A DNA stretch of 64,000 nucleotides from Campanula takesimana (GCA_026119855.1 JAOWBW010000131.1:1054001-1118000); one strand, 5' to 3'; counted from the stretch's first letter, positions 1 through 11,904 are shown. The notes: generated from the sequence alone by a model not told the origin. Numbers and translations: made by a program.

Positions 1-620
1 TTCATGCTATTATGAAGATGATGATTTGTTGATTATTGAAGCTGCGCAGCGATCCTTTATTTGGATGTACCAGTTTGGAAAACCTTGGCTATATCCTTTG
101 TTATGTGTTTATTTCCGCTGCTATCTGTTATGTGATAAATGCTATGTGCTATGTGATATTTATTATTGCTTATTGCTTCTTGCATCATAGCATGTCATGT
201 AGTTGCATTAGTAACTTACTGAGATTTATTCCCACCCCGTTTCTTGTTTCAAATTGTTTTCCTTAACACCCCCCCCCCCCAGGAGGAAAAGGATTAGGAT
301 TCGCGGATCGAGGAGGACGTCGAGAGGATTGAGATTTTGGGCAGGTTGTTTGATCGGTTTGCATTATTTAAATGTATAACCTTTTGGGGATAGTTTACCA
401 ACAATGACGTCATTAAGATTTGTAATCTTTTGTATTTTTGGGGTGAGCTTGCGAAGCTCATTCTAGTAGTTTGTTGTCGTTGTTAAGCTTGGATTTCTAA
501 AACTTTGTTTTAAACATTTTGGGTATAAAAATGAAATTTTTATCTTCATTATTTTGGTGTATTGTTGTAAGTCGACGTCCAGCTCGCGAGTTCCGGGCCC
601 GCGGGGTCGGGGTCGCGACA
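1..620 (+). repeat. Ty3/Gypsy 5' LTR, 3' portion (window starts inside it)
   Basis: The segment ends GGGGTCGCGACA and is followed at once by a tRNA-iMet-type primer binding site, which defines the right end of a 5' LTR. It shares the landmark ACTGAGATTTATTC and layout with the LTRs ending at 21399 and 24379. A C-tract lies near 270-280. It is the upstream LTR of the Gypsy element whose gag starts at 2879. Reading-frame-like stretches here are not genes. Confidence 0.85.
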
Positions 621-621
621 G

Positions 622-634
622 TTGGTATCAGAGC
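622..634 (+). other. Primer binding site of the Gypsy element
   Basis: TTGGTATCAGAGC lies one base after the LTR end. It matches the complement of the 3' end of plant initiator tRNA-Met, the primer used by many plant LTR retrotransposons. It fixes the plus orientation of the element. Confidence 0.9.
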
Positions 635-674
635 TATGGTTTAGCTCTATGTATAAGTATAGGTGGACTAGAAT

Positions 675-2807
675 TGTCGCGCCCCGACCCGTGGTCCTAC
701 TTGGCCCCACGTCCGGGACACGCACGGAAGACGTCATAAACATTTTTAAGAAAATTTTTCGAAATATACTTTCTGTAAGAAGGTTCACACAACCAACTCG
801 ATACTAAAACATGACTTCAAGTCACAAAACAACCTTTCACAAACAAGTACTAAGCCACTTGGCTACACACTTCACTTACTTACTTATTTACAACACGAAC
901 ATCTACCAAAAGAGATGATACAAACCAAGTCACGGGTATACTACCCAAAAGGTATTGCATTTACATAATGTACCCTTTAATTACACCACATTCCCAAAAT
1001 GTCTTACCCAAAAATCTCCTCGACGTCCTCCCTGTGTGTGTGAACTATCCCCTGGGCTCCTTCTTATCTAAAACGGTAAACAAATAAAGGGTGAGAATAA
1101 ATCTCAGTAAGTTACTAAAATGCAACTACATTCCATGCTAATATGATAAACATAAAGGAAAAATGCCACAAATAATCATATAGCACATAGCACATAATAT
1201 GAGAGGCTCCCTATCGTCAACCGTCCCATACCGGTTGGAAATAACGACCAACTCATCATGCAACACATAAAGCGGAAATAAACACTCATATGTGGATACT
1301 GAGCCAAGGTTCTCAAACCAAACAATAGCCATCTGAGAGGCATCAACTGAGCAGCATCGAAGAGCTGAAACGGGTTCCGGAACCAAACAACAACAACAAC
1401 AACGGGGGGAAAATGACACAAAGTCATAACCCAAAGTGCCCAACCTTTGGCCTAAGGAAGGGGGTTAAAAATGGGAAACCAATGATAGGAGCCTTATAAT
1501 GTACTTGGCTCGGAGACCATTATAATCCCTATCACTGCCCAACACACACAAAAGTACCAGCTGGACTTTACACGCAAGCACCACATAGAAATACTTGCTT
1601 AACAACAACCAGGGACAATGATTCCAATGTAGGGAACCATGCCAAACACATCAAGAAGATGAATCATTCAACACATCACAAAGTGTTCAACAATGCTCAC
1701 TTAATCAATTACTAACATTTCACAACACTTGTGTTCACAAAGGAACCAATTCTACCACTTTAGTGATCCACATCAACCATCTAACTACTTTAGAACACTA
1801 CTCAAAACCTAGACCAAGATTGACCTCTAAATCCCCTGGATTTGAAAACTCCAAACTTTTTCAGACAACTGGGCGGTCGCCTAAACTGGGCTGTGCGGCC
1901 GCCCAAAGTGCCCTGTTCCAAGAAGAAAAACCTTCAGATAGATGTGCGGCCGCACTCCCATTTTTGGGCGGCCGCCCACATCACCCGGCAGGCCTAAAAA
2001 CTAAACCAAATTTCACTCCTTTTGTTTCACAACCCAAAATTTCCAAAACTTGCAACACTTAACATTTCAACTTACACAAAGGCTAAAACTTGGCCTAAGA
2101 ACAATACTAACACCAACAATAACCATTTCATACTACTCCATTTGTCCCAAAATTACAAGTATAAATAAAACCTACCAAAACATTGTTTTATCACATATAA
2201 AGCATATAAAGCATACTTATGACCATTTTAACATTTAAAGGGGGATTAGTAACTTACCTATTTTCCGAAAAAGATGTCAAGAAAAATAATATGAATCGGT
2301 AGATATACTCTATTCAACACCCTGAACATTTATATGTAATTAGATTTGAAAATGGAGTAGTAAATAAAAATGAGGAAATTAATAAAGAAGAACCCTAACC
2401 TTTGTTGTTCATAACCCAGAGAGAGTGATTTCTAGTGTGTGTGTGTGTTTTGCCTCATTCATTCCCAGGTAGAAATTGTGAAGGTAAGTAAGCCTTGATT
2501 GGTATTTATACCCATACACTAAAGCCCCTCAAATTCCACTTTTAACACATAAACCCCTCAACTTTTATTCTAAACCTTTAAACCCCTAAACTCTCATTTT
2601 CAATAAGCCCCCATAAATTCCCACTAACAACTTAACTCCCCAAATAAATTTTACTACTAACACTTAACTAACACCAATAATCAATTAAGATGAGCAAATT
2701 CATATAAAATGATGCAACACATCAAATGCACACATAATTTTAAATTAAAATTATCAGAATATAAAATAAATATTAAAATAAATAAAACGGATTTCGGGGT
2801 CGTTACA
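675..2807 (-). mobile_element. Inverted Gypsy solo LTR nested in another Gypsy element
   Basis: The unit runs from TGTCGCGCCCC to GGGGTCGTTACA and is flanked by a perfect 5-bp duplication AGAAT (670-674 and 2808-2812). It is the reverse complement of the family seen in plus orientation at 18691-21399. It is a 2133-bp LTR with no internal region, so it was left by LTR-LTR recombination after insertion into the leader of the host Gypsy element. It carries four GC-rich near-palindromes at 1871-1977, three of them containing GCGGCCGC. Confidence 0.93.
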
Positions 2808-2878
2808 AGAATGACCTAGGAGGGTAGATGGGTTTGGAGTGAGTAACGATGAGCATTTTATGCAGGTATTTGTTTGTG

Positions 2879-3931
2879 ATGGCTAGAAGAAGAGCTGGTG
2901 AAGGCATCAGTGGGACTCAGAATCAGAATGGACTATAGGAAGAAAACCGTGTAATGTTTCAGGACAGGTTTGAAGTGGCCGTGAAAGCAATTCATGACCA
3001 AGGGCCGAGAGAGGAACATGTAGCACCTCCGCGATATGGGTTGGAGCAGTTCTTGAAGTTGAAACCAAGTGAGTACGACGGTGAGCCTGATGTGAAGAAG
3101 GCCGAGCTATGGATAGAATCAATGGAGAAAATCTACGAGATCTTTGGTTGCACTGATGAGGATATGGTTCTGTTTTCAGCTTATAAGCTCGTGGGGGCTG
3201 CGGAACATTGGTGGAAGGCACTGAAGACCAGTTGGGATGCGAATCTTGTACCATATCCTTGGGAGTGGTTCGTGAGGAAATTCAAGGATCATTTTATCTC
3301 TCTAGTGAATCAAAACCGGAAAGAGATCGAGTTCCTCAGCTTAGAGCAAGGCATGATGTCAGTAGCACAGTACTCAGCTAAGTTCGCAGAATTAGTCAGG
3401 TGTTGTGAATACCTTGTGCGGACCGAGGAACAGAAAGCGATGAGATTAATCAGGGGTTTGAAGACATCCATCCGGACTCAGTTTATAGCACAGCGGATTC
3501 AGACTTATCAGGATGCGGTGGATCGAGCCTACTTGATTGAGCAGGATATTGGGGAACACAAAAGGAAGACTGAGAGGGTTAACCCGGGTAAGCAAGGAGG
3601 GCAGAGTGAGTCACAACAGCAACATTCAGATAACAGAGGTAATTCTGGAGTGCAAACTCGATTCAGAAGGCAACTTCAAGGGCAACCAACAGTAAGAAAT
3701 CGAGGTTCTAACAAGGGGACACGAAATGGGAAAGTCTGCAGCTACTGTCAGAGGAAAGGACACTCAGAAGACAAGTGTTGGAAGAAGCAATGAAAATGTG
3801 TGAAGTGTGGTCAGTTGGGACACTTCGTCAAAGATTGTCCGAGGTTTAGAGTTCACTCATCGGGGGCAGGAACTGGAATACCACAGGGTCAGAAGAGGGA
3901 TGCTTCGGGAAACCCTAAAAGTTCAGGGTAG
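2879..3931 (+). pseudogene. gag: Ty3/Gypsy gag polyprotein, two in-frame stops
   Basis: The product would be a retroviral-type Gag capsid/nucleocapsid protein that packages element RNA. The start is placed at ATG 2879 (Met-Ala-Arg-Arg-Arg) because it stays in frame with the long ORF that begins at 2954. A TAG at 2936-2938 interrupts codon 20 and a TGA at 3791-3793 falls between two CCHC zinc knuckles. The first knuckle reads CSYCQRKGHSEDKC; the second, after the stop, reads CVKCGQLGHFVKDC. The middle shows the usual retrotransposon-gag domain with an AEHWWKAL-like motif. After the second knuckle the frame closes at 3929-3931. Apart from the two stops the frame is well preserved, so the element is old but not shredded in this part. 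Confidence 0.88.
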
Positions 3932-5670
3932 GGTATTTGCGACCAATCAGCACTCACCAGGTAACGGATAAATTTCAGGAGGTATTATTTTGCGTCGTGA
4001 GAGCGAGCGCGTGCATTTTAGGATCATCGCATTTATGTGTTTCTATGCATTAGTTGCATTTATTTCTTCTGAGTCTTTGACTTATGTGTTGTAGGTGTCT
4101 ACTCCTATGGAGGAGTTTAGGGTATCTGATGAAGTCTTATGTGCTTATGATGTGCTTAAGTATGGTTATGTCTTACCTGCTAAATTAGCCATGTTGCTAT
4201 TACAAGATTTTGATGTTACTCTTGCTTTAGTTGATTGTTGTAGGAAGATGGTTATATTCTCCATTCCTGATTTCTTAAAATTATTTGAGACCATTCCTTT
4301 GCGTAGAGTTATACCTAATTTTTTTTTTATTATTGAAATCCGAGTATTTAGCTTCGGTCAAATTGTTGGGTGTAATTATCATTGTAAGGTTTCTACTTTC
4401 TTCTAAATAGTACCTAGTGTTTGAGGAGAAGCTTGGGTTAAATTGGGTTGTTGTGGTACAAGGTTGTAATGCTAATATTTAGATCAATATTCATATTGTA
4501 TCGGTTGGGTTATAGGAGTTGAGGATTCAATGAGGATCTTTTGAGGAAAATTTTAGTCACTTTTAGTACATCTCCGTGAATGCATCGGAATGGATTAGTA
4601 TGGAGAGGTGTACGATTTGTTATGGATGATGAGTTTGTTCTAGGAGTTATGATCATTAATGGTGGTAAGCGTGTTAAGTTAGAAAGGACTAAGTACATTT
4701 TGGGAGAGTAATAATTTTTCGATTTTTGTTAAAGGCATTTTGAAATTTTGGTTAGATAGTGGTTCTATGGTTCTAAATCCCTTCTTAGTGGCGTTTCCCG
4801 AAATGGATCAAGGGTATGTGAAGGAAGTTGATTATCAATACTTGGGCATAATTAAGGAATATCATGAATTGGTCTTGGGTCAGTTGGAGCGTTACTAGCT
4901 AATTGGGTTATTACGATGGTAGTACTATTGAGCCTAAGTATCATTAGGTTAATAAATGTATGCGTGAAAGATCAACGTGGCTTAGCTATTGAGGATTTGA
5001 GATTTGGTGACTTCCTTGGATATATGGCACAGATTAATAACTAAAAAGGGAGTTAGAGGAAATACCGTGAAGATAAAATTTAGATCATTTTCGGACTACT
5101 GAGTATTCGTAATTATTTTAGGCTTTCAAGGATTGGAGTGTTATGACGATGACATTATGGCGTAAATTTAAGTGAACATTTTGTATTAAAATTTTGGGTT
5201 TACATTACACCTTTAGTTTAAAGTGCTACCTAGAGCGAGAGCACTATAATGGGAATCCTTAGAGATATAGCCTTTGATGAATATTGTGGAAATAGAAATT
5301 TCTTTAGCCTTTTTATATTTTAAAAGCTAATTTAGCTCGAGATGGTAAAGTTTTGAATTTCTGGGGAATAATACTAAGTATGCGATTTACAAATAGTTAA
5401 GGTTATGAATAAGGCGAGCTTGAGGTACCTCGAGAATTATGTGTGGAATTAATTTGGATCCTTCGATGATTGAGTACGGATTTCGATTAGTAATGAAGAT
5501 AATGATGGAATGATTCGGTTCGAGAGGTGGTGTTATCGTAAGCATTATTTAAGGATACCTTTTAGTGGATTAGATTGGATAATTGAGGAATACAAGGAAT
5601 GGCGGAACTATCGTATCCGTAGCTATTTGGTCTTTCGGGTAAGTCTCGTTAAAATTCGGGTCGAATTTTC
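3932..5670 (+). pseudogene. pol: Degenerate Gypsy pol region
   Basis: This stretch should hold protease, reverse transcriptase, RNase H and integrase, but only 1.7 kb remains and no long frame survives. At 4095-4400 an ORF resembles the C-terminal part of a Gypsy aspartic protease and linker (VLPAKL, QDFDV and KMVIFSIP are recognisable). From 4400 to 5500 I see only scattered short frames. Near 5600-5680 a sequence resembling the usual C-terminal tail of plant Gypsy polyproteins precedes the polypurine tract. Most of RT and integrase appear deleted or mutated beyond reading. Confidence 0.6.
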
Positions 5671-5686
5671 TTTAAGGAGGAGTGAA
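5671..5686 (+). other. Polypurine tract of the Gypsy element
   Basis: The purine-rich string AAGGAGGAGTGAA directly precedes the LTR start TGTCACGACC at 5687. This is the plus-strand priming site and it confirms the orientation set by the PBS at 622. Confidence 0.75.
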
Positions 5687-7632
5687 TGTCACGACCCGAA
5701 AACTAGGCTCTATTTTATTAGTAATAAATAATTATTATTTATTTATTTGCTTATTTAATTATTTAAATTATTATTTATTTAAATATTTATGTGTGCATTT
5801 TATGTGTTATATAATTTATGCCTAGCACTTAATTGGTTATTTGTGCTAGTATGGAGTGTTGGGTCTTAGTTGTTAGTGGGGAGTGTAAGATTATTGTGTT
5901 AGTATGTAGGGGAAGGGGTCAATGTGTAAATTCTCTAATCCTCCTACTTACTCCCTCTTTTCCCCTCTCCTCCCTCATTTCACCCTCACTCTCCCTCTCA
6001 TCTCTCCCAGCATTTTCTCTCTCTCTATCCATGGAAAGGGTAAGTTTCTCTCTACCTTCTCTCTACATTTCCATCATCTTCCTCTTGTTATTTCTCATTT
6101 CTTAAAACATGAAATGTGTTTAGATCGTCGATAGGATCGTAGGAAGCCAAGAAATTTCAAGTTCCGTCACCTTTGAGAAAATCCGAGTAAGTTACTTTTC
6201 CCCCATTTTAATGCTAAAATGTTCCTCTCATGTTTATATGATGTTTGATGTGTTATATTTGAAGTTTGGTTGAGTTTAGAATTTATTTTGAATTTATTTG
6301 AGTTTTTGGGTAAAAATGGTGAAATCTTGAATGTGGGGATTTGGTGTTGGTTTGGATGATTAAAGGGTGTTATTTAGGTTCCCTTTAGGTTGGATGTTGT
6401 TTAGGAGCTTTAGAAATGTATTGGGAAGCTTTGATTTTGATAACTTAGTGAAGGTTGTGTTTTGGTTCGAAATTGTATGAACCCAGGAAGAAATCTGGGC
6501 ATTGTTCTTCTGGCACGGTCGTGCCCCTTTATTTGGCACGGTCGTGCCAATATTCACTTTCCTCTCGTCATGTTTGCCACTTTCTTAGGCACGGTCGTGC
6601 CAAGCTGGGACTCTGATATATTCTTCCCTTTTCTTCTAAAACTGTTTCCCCCATAACTTCTTCGTCCGGACTCCGTTTTAGGCGTGTAAACTATCGTTTC
6701 GAAGCTCTCTCCGAGTACTAAAAGATGGTATAGGTTGTTCAGTTAAGTTATAAGTTTTATACTTCGGGATTTTATTGGGTGTTTGAGGTTAAGAGGAGTT
6801 GTATCGATCCATTGTGAACAAGTTTTGTAAATCCAATTGAGTGACTTTATTGAGTTGTTATGATCATTTTGGGATATAAGTGAGGACTTCATACTTTGAG
6901 ACCCTTTAATTGAAAGTTATTTTACTGATCGGATTGATTTTAGAATGAGACTTGGTCTAGGTTTTAGGTGATATCCTATAGTACCTAGAGGGTTGTTTTG
7001 GAACACTAAAGTGCAGGGTTTAGTCCAGTCGTGATCATGTTCTAATAAGGGTAACCTTTTGGATTCGTTTGGGTACTTACGGTTTGATTAACCTTAAGAT
7101 GCATTCATTCGGATTTCTTATTTGGAATTCCAGGTGTGATGAGATGGTTGAGTCCATAGTCCTAGTATATCTTTTGAGTAAATGTTTATGGACATTTTGG
7201 TAATAGTCATTGTGCCATTGGTGAGCGACCGTTTGGGTTGTGCTCTTTATGATTAACTCGTGGGTATCATCTTTAGGATGTGTTTGGTATGGGTCCTTGT
7301 CTTGGAACCATCTTGTTTAATGATCAATGTTGTTGTGCTCTTTATGAGAAATTCCGTTTATCGTTGTTGTGCTTGTATGAGAAACTTCTTGTGTTCGTTG
7401 TTGTTGAACTCTTCATGAGAAATCGTTTGCATCTTTATGGTGATTAATTGGTGTGGTTCCCTACTTTGGAACCCTAAGTTGTTTAATTAAGCTAGTATTT
7501 ATTACTTAGCATTTATTTGAAAGCCCAGCTGGTATTTTGTGTGTGTTTGGGCGATGCGAAACATTATGATGGCACGGCCAAGTCCATTGTGATGTTGACC
7601 ATTGTTTTGCCCCATTATTACCCTCCTCTAGA
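5687..7632 (+). repeat. Gypsy 3' LTR, 3'-truncated
   Basis: It begins TGTCACGACCC right after the polypurine tract. Internal landmarks shared with the LTR at 18691-21399 include the CATAACTTCTTC block (6654 and 19773) and the CCAGCTGG block (7525 and 20288). The GC-rich site GGCACGGTCGTGCC occurs three times (6512, 6535, 6588). The LTR stops near 7632, where a Copia fragment begins, so about the last 600 bp are missing compared with the copy at 1-620. Confidence 0.82.
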
Positions 7633-8409
7633 TTGGCCAAACGGAAAGGCTTGGTCGCAGAGATGAAGGGTTTGGGTAACGCGAAGAGAATTCTGGGTAT
7701 GGAGATCTATAGAGACAGAGCCAAACGGAAACTGTTCTTATCCCAGAAAAGATACATCAAGAAAGTTTCAGAGAGGTTTGGTAGGTCAACAGCTAAGGCT
7801 ATAGACACTCCGGGTGCAGTGAATGCACAGACAGTCGCGTTTGGGCCCAAATCGGTTGAGGAGAAAGAGTATATGGCTCGAGTATCTAATGCTAGTACAG
7901 ATGGTAGTTTGATGTATGCTACAGTGCGCACTAGCAACGTCAGACTCGTCTATGGAGATGGGACAGAATGTGCAGTCGAAGGTTTCTCAGATTTGGATGA
8001 TGTTGATACAAGAAGATCGAAGACCGGATACGTGTTCACGCTTGGTGGGTCAGTTGTCAGTTGGAAGGCTCCATTGCAGGCAACAGTGACGGTGTCTTCA
8101 ACAAGAGCAGAATACGTGGCATTGACAGAGTCCGCTAAGGAAGGAATATGGTTGAAGGGATTGATCAGCAATCTTGGGATACATCAGGATCAGGCTAGTA
8201 TTTATTGCGATAGTTTGAGCACGATTTGTTTGGCCAAGGATCAAGAGAGGACCAAGCACATTGGTGTCAGACATCATTTCCTAAGGGATGAGAAACGGGT
8301 AAAGGTGAAGGTAGGGACGGCGGACAACCCTGCAGACATATTCACGAAACCCGTGACGGGAAGCAAGTTCCAACATTGTTTGGACTTGCAGATTGTTCGC
8401 AGCTATTAG
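7633..8409 (+). pseudogene. pol: Ty1/Copia RT C-terminus and RNase H fragment
   Basis: The protein is the C-terminal end of a Tnt1-like Copia polyprotein: the ILGMEI and LSQKRYIKKV segment of reverse transcriptase, then RNase H with TRRSKTGYVFTLGGSVVSWK, SSTRAEYVALTES, YCDS and TKHIGVRHHFLRD. The frame is open to a TAG at 8407. Between SLMYATVRT and the YGDGT segment about 40 residues normally present (the RPDIS to LRYLKGT block) are missing, so it has an internal in-frame deletion. The left edge starts without an ATG at the end of the truncated Gypsy LTR. The element is 5'-truncated and cannot be active. Confidence 0.9.
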
Positions 8410-8475
8410 ATAGCAGAAGAGGCGAGGGAGGAGAAAAGGTTTGTTGTCATGAAGATTCAAAGACAAGGTGGAGAT

Positions 8476-8912
8476 TGTTGGGTTAATGCCTTTGAATTTG
8501 GGACGCCGAGTTAAAGGATTAAACAACAGAGAGATTTCGTAATTCCGGGACAGAGCGCAGAAGGAAGGTTTCCAAGTCAGTTTTAGACTAGGTTTCCAAG
8601 TTCCTAAGAGATTTTGAGATAAACTTTACTAGTATAAATAGAGGCCAGTAGTTTAGATTAAAATCACACCTCAGATTGTCATAGACAAATTATTAGAGTG
8701 CTCAGAGAGATCTGTAATTCAACAGTTGCACAGTTAGGAATTTAGTGATCAAAATTCGGGCATCAGTAATAGTGTGATCTTGTAATCGTTTCTCCAGATT
8801 GATAATAATATTCTCTCCCCTCCCCGTGGACGTAACCAAGTTGGTGAACCACGTAAATCTGTGTTCTTGTGATTGCTCGCTTTTCTTATCAAGTCTTGTT
8901 ATTGCTCTAACA
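8476..8912 (+). repeat. Copia 3' LTR with TATA box
   Basis: The LTR starts TGTTGGG after the polypurine-like AAGGTGGAGAT (8466-8475) and ends CTCTAACA, giving TGTT/AACA inverted ends. TATAAATAG at 8633-8641 is a good promoter element. It is the 3' LTR of the truncated Copia element at 7633-8409. Confidence 0.85.
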
Positions 8913-8939
8913 CTAACGATGTTGTTCAAGTTGTACTAA

Positions 8940-9085
8940 AAAGCTTTAGCTCAAGCGGTATCCGGTATTACTTTTCATGATGTGATGGTCACGAGTTCGA
9001 ATCATGTTAATAAAATTTAACCCATTTATAAGCCCAATCGCAAGATTTTATTGCGTTGTGAATTAATATAAATAAACAAAAGATC
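8940..9085 (+). repeat. tRNA-derived SINE-like repeat
   Basis: TAGCTCAAGCGGTA resembles a Pol III A box and GAGTTCGAATC a B box about 45 bases later, followed by an AT-rich tail. A decayed relative with the same two boxes sits at 14434-14510. The cloverleaf cannot be folded over its whole length, so this is a retroposed relic and not a tRNA gene. Confidence 0.5.
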
Positions 9086-9100
9086 TGGTTCAAGTTGTAA

Positions 9101-9586
9101 AGGGCTGCAAACGAGCCGAGCCGAGTCGAGATTTGGGTGTCGAACTTGAACTCGTTTAAAACTTATCGAGCTCGAGCTTTTATCGAGCTCGAGCTCGAGC
9201 TTTTATCGAGCTCGAGCTCGAGCCCACTTGCTTGTTCGAGCTCGAGTCGAATCGAGCTCGCGAACAAATCGAGTCCATAACGAACTCGAGTTTTAACGAG
9301 CCGAGCTCGAGCTTAGACATTTTTTTAAAAAAAATATGGTCTTAACGAGCTTATCGGGCCGAGTTCGAGCCGTTCGAAAACAAAAATTCAATTTTAACGA
9401 GCTTATCGAGCCGAACTCGAGCTTTTAACGAGCTAAACGAGCTGAACACGGTCGACTCGATAACAAAAACGAGCTTGACAATCAGTTCGAGCTCGACTCG
9501 AGCTACACCTCGAGCTCACTCGAGCTCGAGCTTTCACGAGCCGAGCTCGAGCCGTGCTCGAGCCAGCTCGGTTCGTGTAACAACCA
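9101..9586. mobile_element. hAT-like nonautonomous element built of GAGCTCGAG motifs
   Basis: The ends are AGGGCTGCAAACGAGCCGAG and, on the other strand, a sequence starting TGGTTGTTACACGAACCGAG. TTGTAA flanks both sides (9095-9100 and 9587-9592). The interior is packed with the palindrome GAGCTCGAG and with CGAGCC, which resembles the subterminal repeat arrays that Ac-like transposases bind. No coding capacity is seen. Confidence 0.6.
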
Positions 9587-9592
9587 TTGTAA

Positions 9593-10377
9593 TTGACAAT
9601 TAAAATGAAGTGTTGGTAGTTATTCCATTGTACAAGTATGGTACAAGTAGCATCTCTATGTAAAAGGTTAGGTGCTGTTTTTGGCCACTAATAGGATGAT
9701 GTAAAGCTCAAAAGTGGGAGGGGGCATGCTTTTACACCTGGTTTCTATAGTTGTCTTGACACTAAAATTACAGAAGAAAGTAGGGTCAATTTTGACAAGA
9801 AAACGACCACTTATTTTTGACAGTTGAGAGTTTACTACTATGACAAAGAGTGGGTTGGAGCCTTTGATTTGAGCAAGGACATTAATATTTTAATTTTTTT
9901 GGTTTTGTTTTGTTTTGTTTTGTTTTGGATTTTGTAGGTTATGTATTAATAAGATATTACTCCCTTCCTCTCAATATAAATTTTCAAATTATCATTAATT
10001 AATTTATTTTATCTTTTCAGTTTATTTTAAAATTTGCAGGTTATGTATTGAAAAGATAGTACTGCATCCGTCCAAAAATTAAAATCTGAAATTGCTCGAT
10101 ATATTCATTTTGGGGCAGAAGTAGTATTTCATTTCATAATAAATGTCATGTTTAATTTATTGATATTTATAACACTATTGATATATATTTATATGTTACT
10201 TATATAATAAAAAGTTTTAAACTATTTTTGTATATTTAAGAAAACTATTCATTCATTAATTTATTTATTTTTTAATTTATATCGAAAAAAATCATGACAC
10301 AAAGAGTATCAATTTGGATGAAGATTAAATGTCACAATTATTTTCTTGATATTTATAAGAGTATTAATAATTATTTA
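9593..10377. other. AT-rich intergenic DNA with MITE scraps
   Basis: No gene is visible. It contains a GTTTT minisatellite near 9902-9930 and two short stretches resembling worn Stowaway ends (near 9960 and 10060). The rest is AT-rich and unremarkable. Confidence 0.6.
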
Positions 10378-10628
10378 CTCCCTCCGTCCCAGCTCACTTG
10401 ACACTTATTTCCATTTTGGTCTGTCCCATCTCATTTGACACTTCCCAAAATAGCTTACTTTTTATAATTTTATATTCACTCTACCCCACCACTCATTCTC
10501 TCTCTTCATTTTCTACCACGCATTTTCCTTATTTTTTTTTTTTTTAGTTATTGTGTCCACCTCTTGGGTGTCAAGTGATGTGGGACGGTAGTAAGCCAGT
10601 TAGTGCAGGCAGTCGGTTCAGGAGGGAG
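10378..10628. mobile_element. Stowaway-like MITE
   Basis: Left end CTCCCTCCGTCCCAGCTCAC pairs with GTGTCAAGTGATGTGGGACGG near 10575. A short insertion separates this from the terminal GGAGGGAG. TA flanks both ends, as expected for Tc1/mariner-type insertions. Confidence 0.75.
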
Positions 10629-10820
10629 TATATATTATTTATGTAATAAAATTTTATTAAAACTATTTTCTAAAATTAAAAAAAAAAACTTAATTTTATT
10701 TATTTATTTATTTATTTTATATTGGAAAAAAAAAATCAGACAGTGAGTATCAAAAATCTTCCAATTATTGTGTCTTTACAGCAACTTGTTGCCCCTACAT
10801 GTTTCCTTCCTAGTGGGTAT

Positions 10821-11904
10821 TAGGGGTGTAAATGGTTCGGTTTGGTTCGGTCTGGGACAAATTAGAGGCCGAACCGCTAGGTATCGGTCTGGTGAAATCT
10901 CAGACCGAACCGAACCATAAAAACTTCCAAACCGAACTGAACCAAACCGCTATAGTTTGGTTCGGTTCGGTCTGAACTGCGGTCTGATTTTACGGTCCAG
11001 ACCACGGTCCAAACCACGGTCCAGACTTATGCAAAAATCATTTTCAACTAAAATCTAAATTTGGCCTGCAAGATCACCCAAAATTCAAAGTTTGAAACCA
11101 ATAAGACAGAAATTTCAATCAATCGCAGGAGGAAGCTCAAAACATGGATACAAACAAGACAATAAAACCAAATAGTAAAAGATTAATCAACATGTATTGA
11201 AAATAATTATAAAACCTTACTTAAATCGAGGGTTATACGATCAGAGAGGGGCGGCGGAGCTAGAGGTTGAAGCGGAGGCAGACGCATCAAGATTTTACGG
11301 CGACTTCTTAACGACGTCGGTTTGGCCGTCATCGAGATCGCGAGCAGGGTCAGACTTGTCCATAGCAGATCGAACCTTGTCGAGCCATGGCTTGAAGGCC
11401 ATCTCAATGGCGTCGATTAACTCGATTTGGTGAAAGGAGAGAGATGAGAGACGACGAAGAAAAAGAGGAAGATTGACTGCTTCGATTTGGTGAAGGGAGA
11501 GAGATGAGAGACGACGAGATGCGTGCGGCATGAAATGGGGAGAGACTGAAAGTGAGATACTGAGATGAGAGTGAGCCGCTATTAGGGATTCTAATGTTAG
11601 GGTTTCTAAAATCCAAGGGTGGATATTAATTCAAGTTAAAATCCTACGGTCATTATTCACGGTTCAACGGTTCGGTCTACGGTTCGGTCTCCCAGTTCGG
11701 TCTCGCGGTTCGGTCTGAATCGGTTTGGTTTGGTTTGGTTCGGTTTGGTCTAGAGTGGCCAGACCACAGACCGAACCAAACCACCTGGTTTGGAAATTTT
11801 AAAAACCGAACCGAACCATGAGTGCTCAAAAACCGAACCAGACCGCATGGTCTGGTTCGGTTCGGTCCCGAACCGCGGTCTGGCCCGAACCACTGACACC
11901 CCTA
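10821..11904. mobile_element. Ac-like nonautonomous hAT element with captured host DNA
   Basis: It starts TAGGGGTGTAAATGG and ends CACTGACACCCCTA, and is flanked by a perfect 8-bp duplication GTGGGTAT (10813-10820 and 11905-11912). Both subterminal zones are dense in GGTTCGGT and its complement, as in Ac-type hAT elements. No transposase is encoded. The middle (about 11040-11640) differs in composition and includes a coding-like segment on the minus strand resembling OEP7 and a ~70-bp tandem duplication at about 11420-11520. Confidence 0.88.
11295..11411 (-). pseudogene. Captured fragment similar to chloroplast outer envelope protein OEP7
   Basis: The minus-strand frame reads AIEMAFKPWLDKVRSAMDKS and continues DPARDLDD before a stop. 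This closely resembles the second half of plant OEP7 (about 64 residues): the end of its single membrane helix and the lysine-rich flank that directs it to the chloroplast outer membrane. The N-terminal half of the helix is not present; instead the frame runs into a tandem duplication upstream. It sits wholly inside the hAT element at 10821-11904, so it is a transduplicated gene fragment, not a host gene in place. Recognition is from memory of the family. Confidence 0.65.

Noticed and set aside
8940..9085. Possible tRNA gene
   Set aside because: A and B boxes are present but the flanking bases do not form acceptor and anticodon stems; a second worn copy suggests a SINE.
9101..9586. CRISPR-like array of short repeats
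   Set aside because: Repeats are palindromic, overlapping and irregularly spaced, and the sequence is a plant nuclear transposon.
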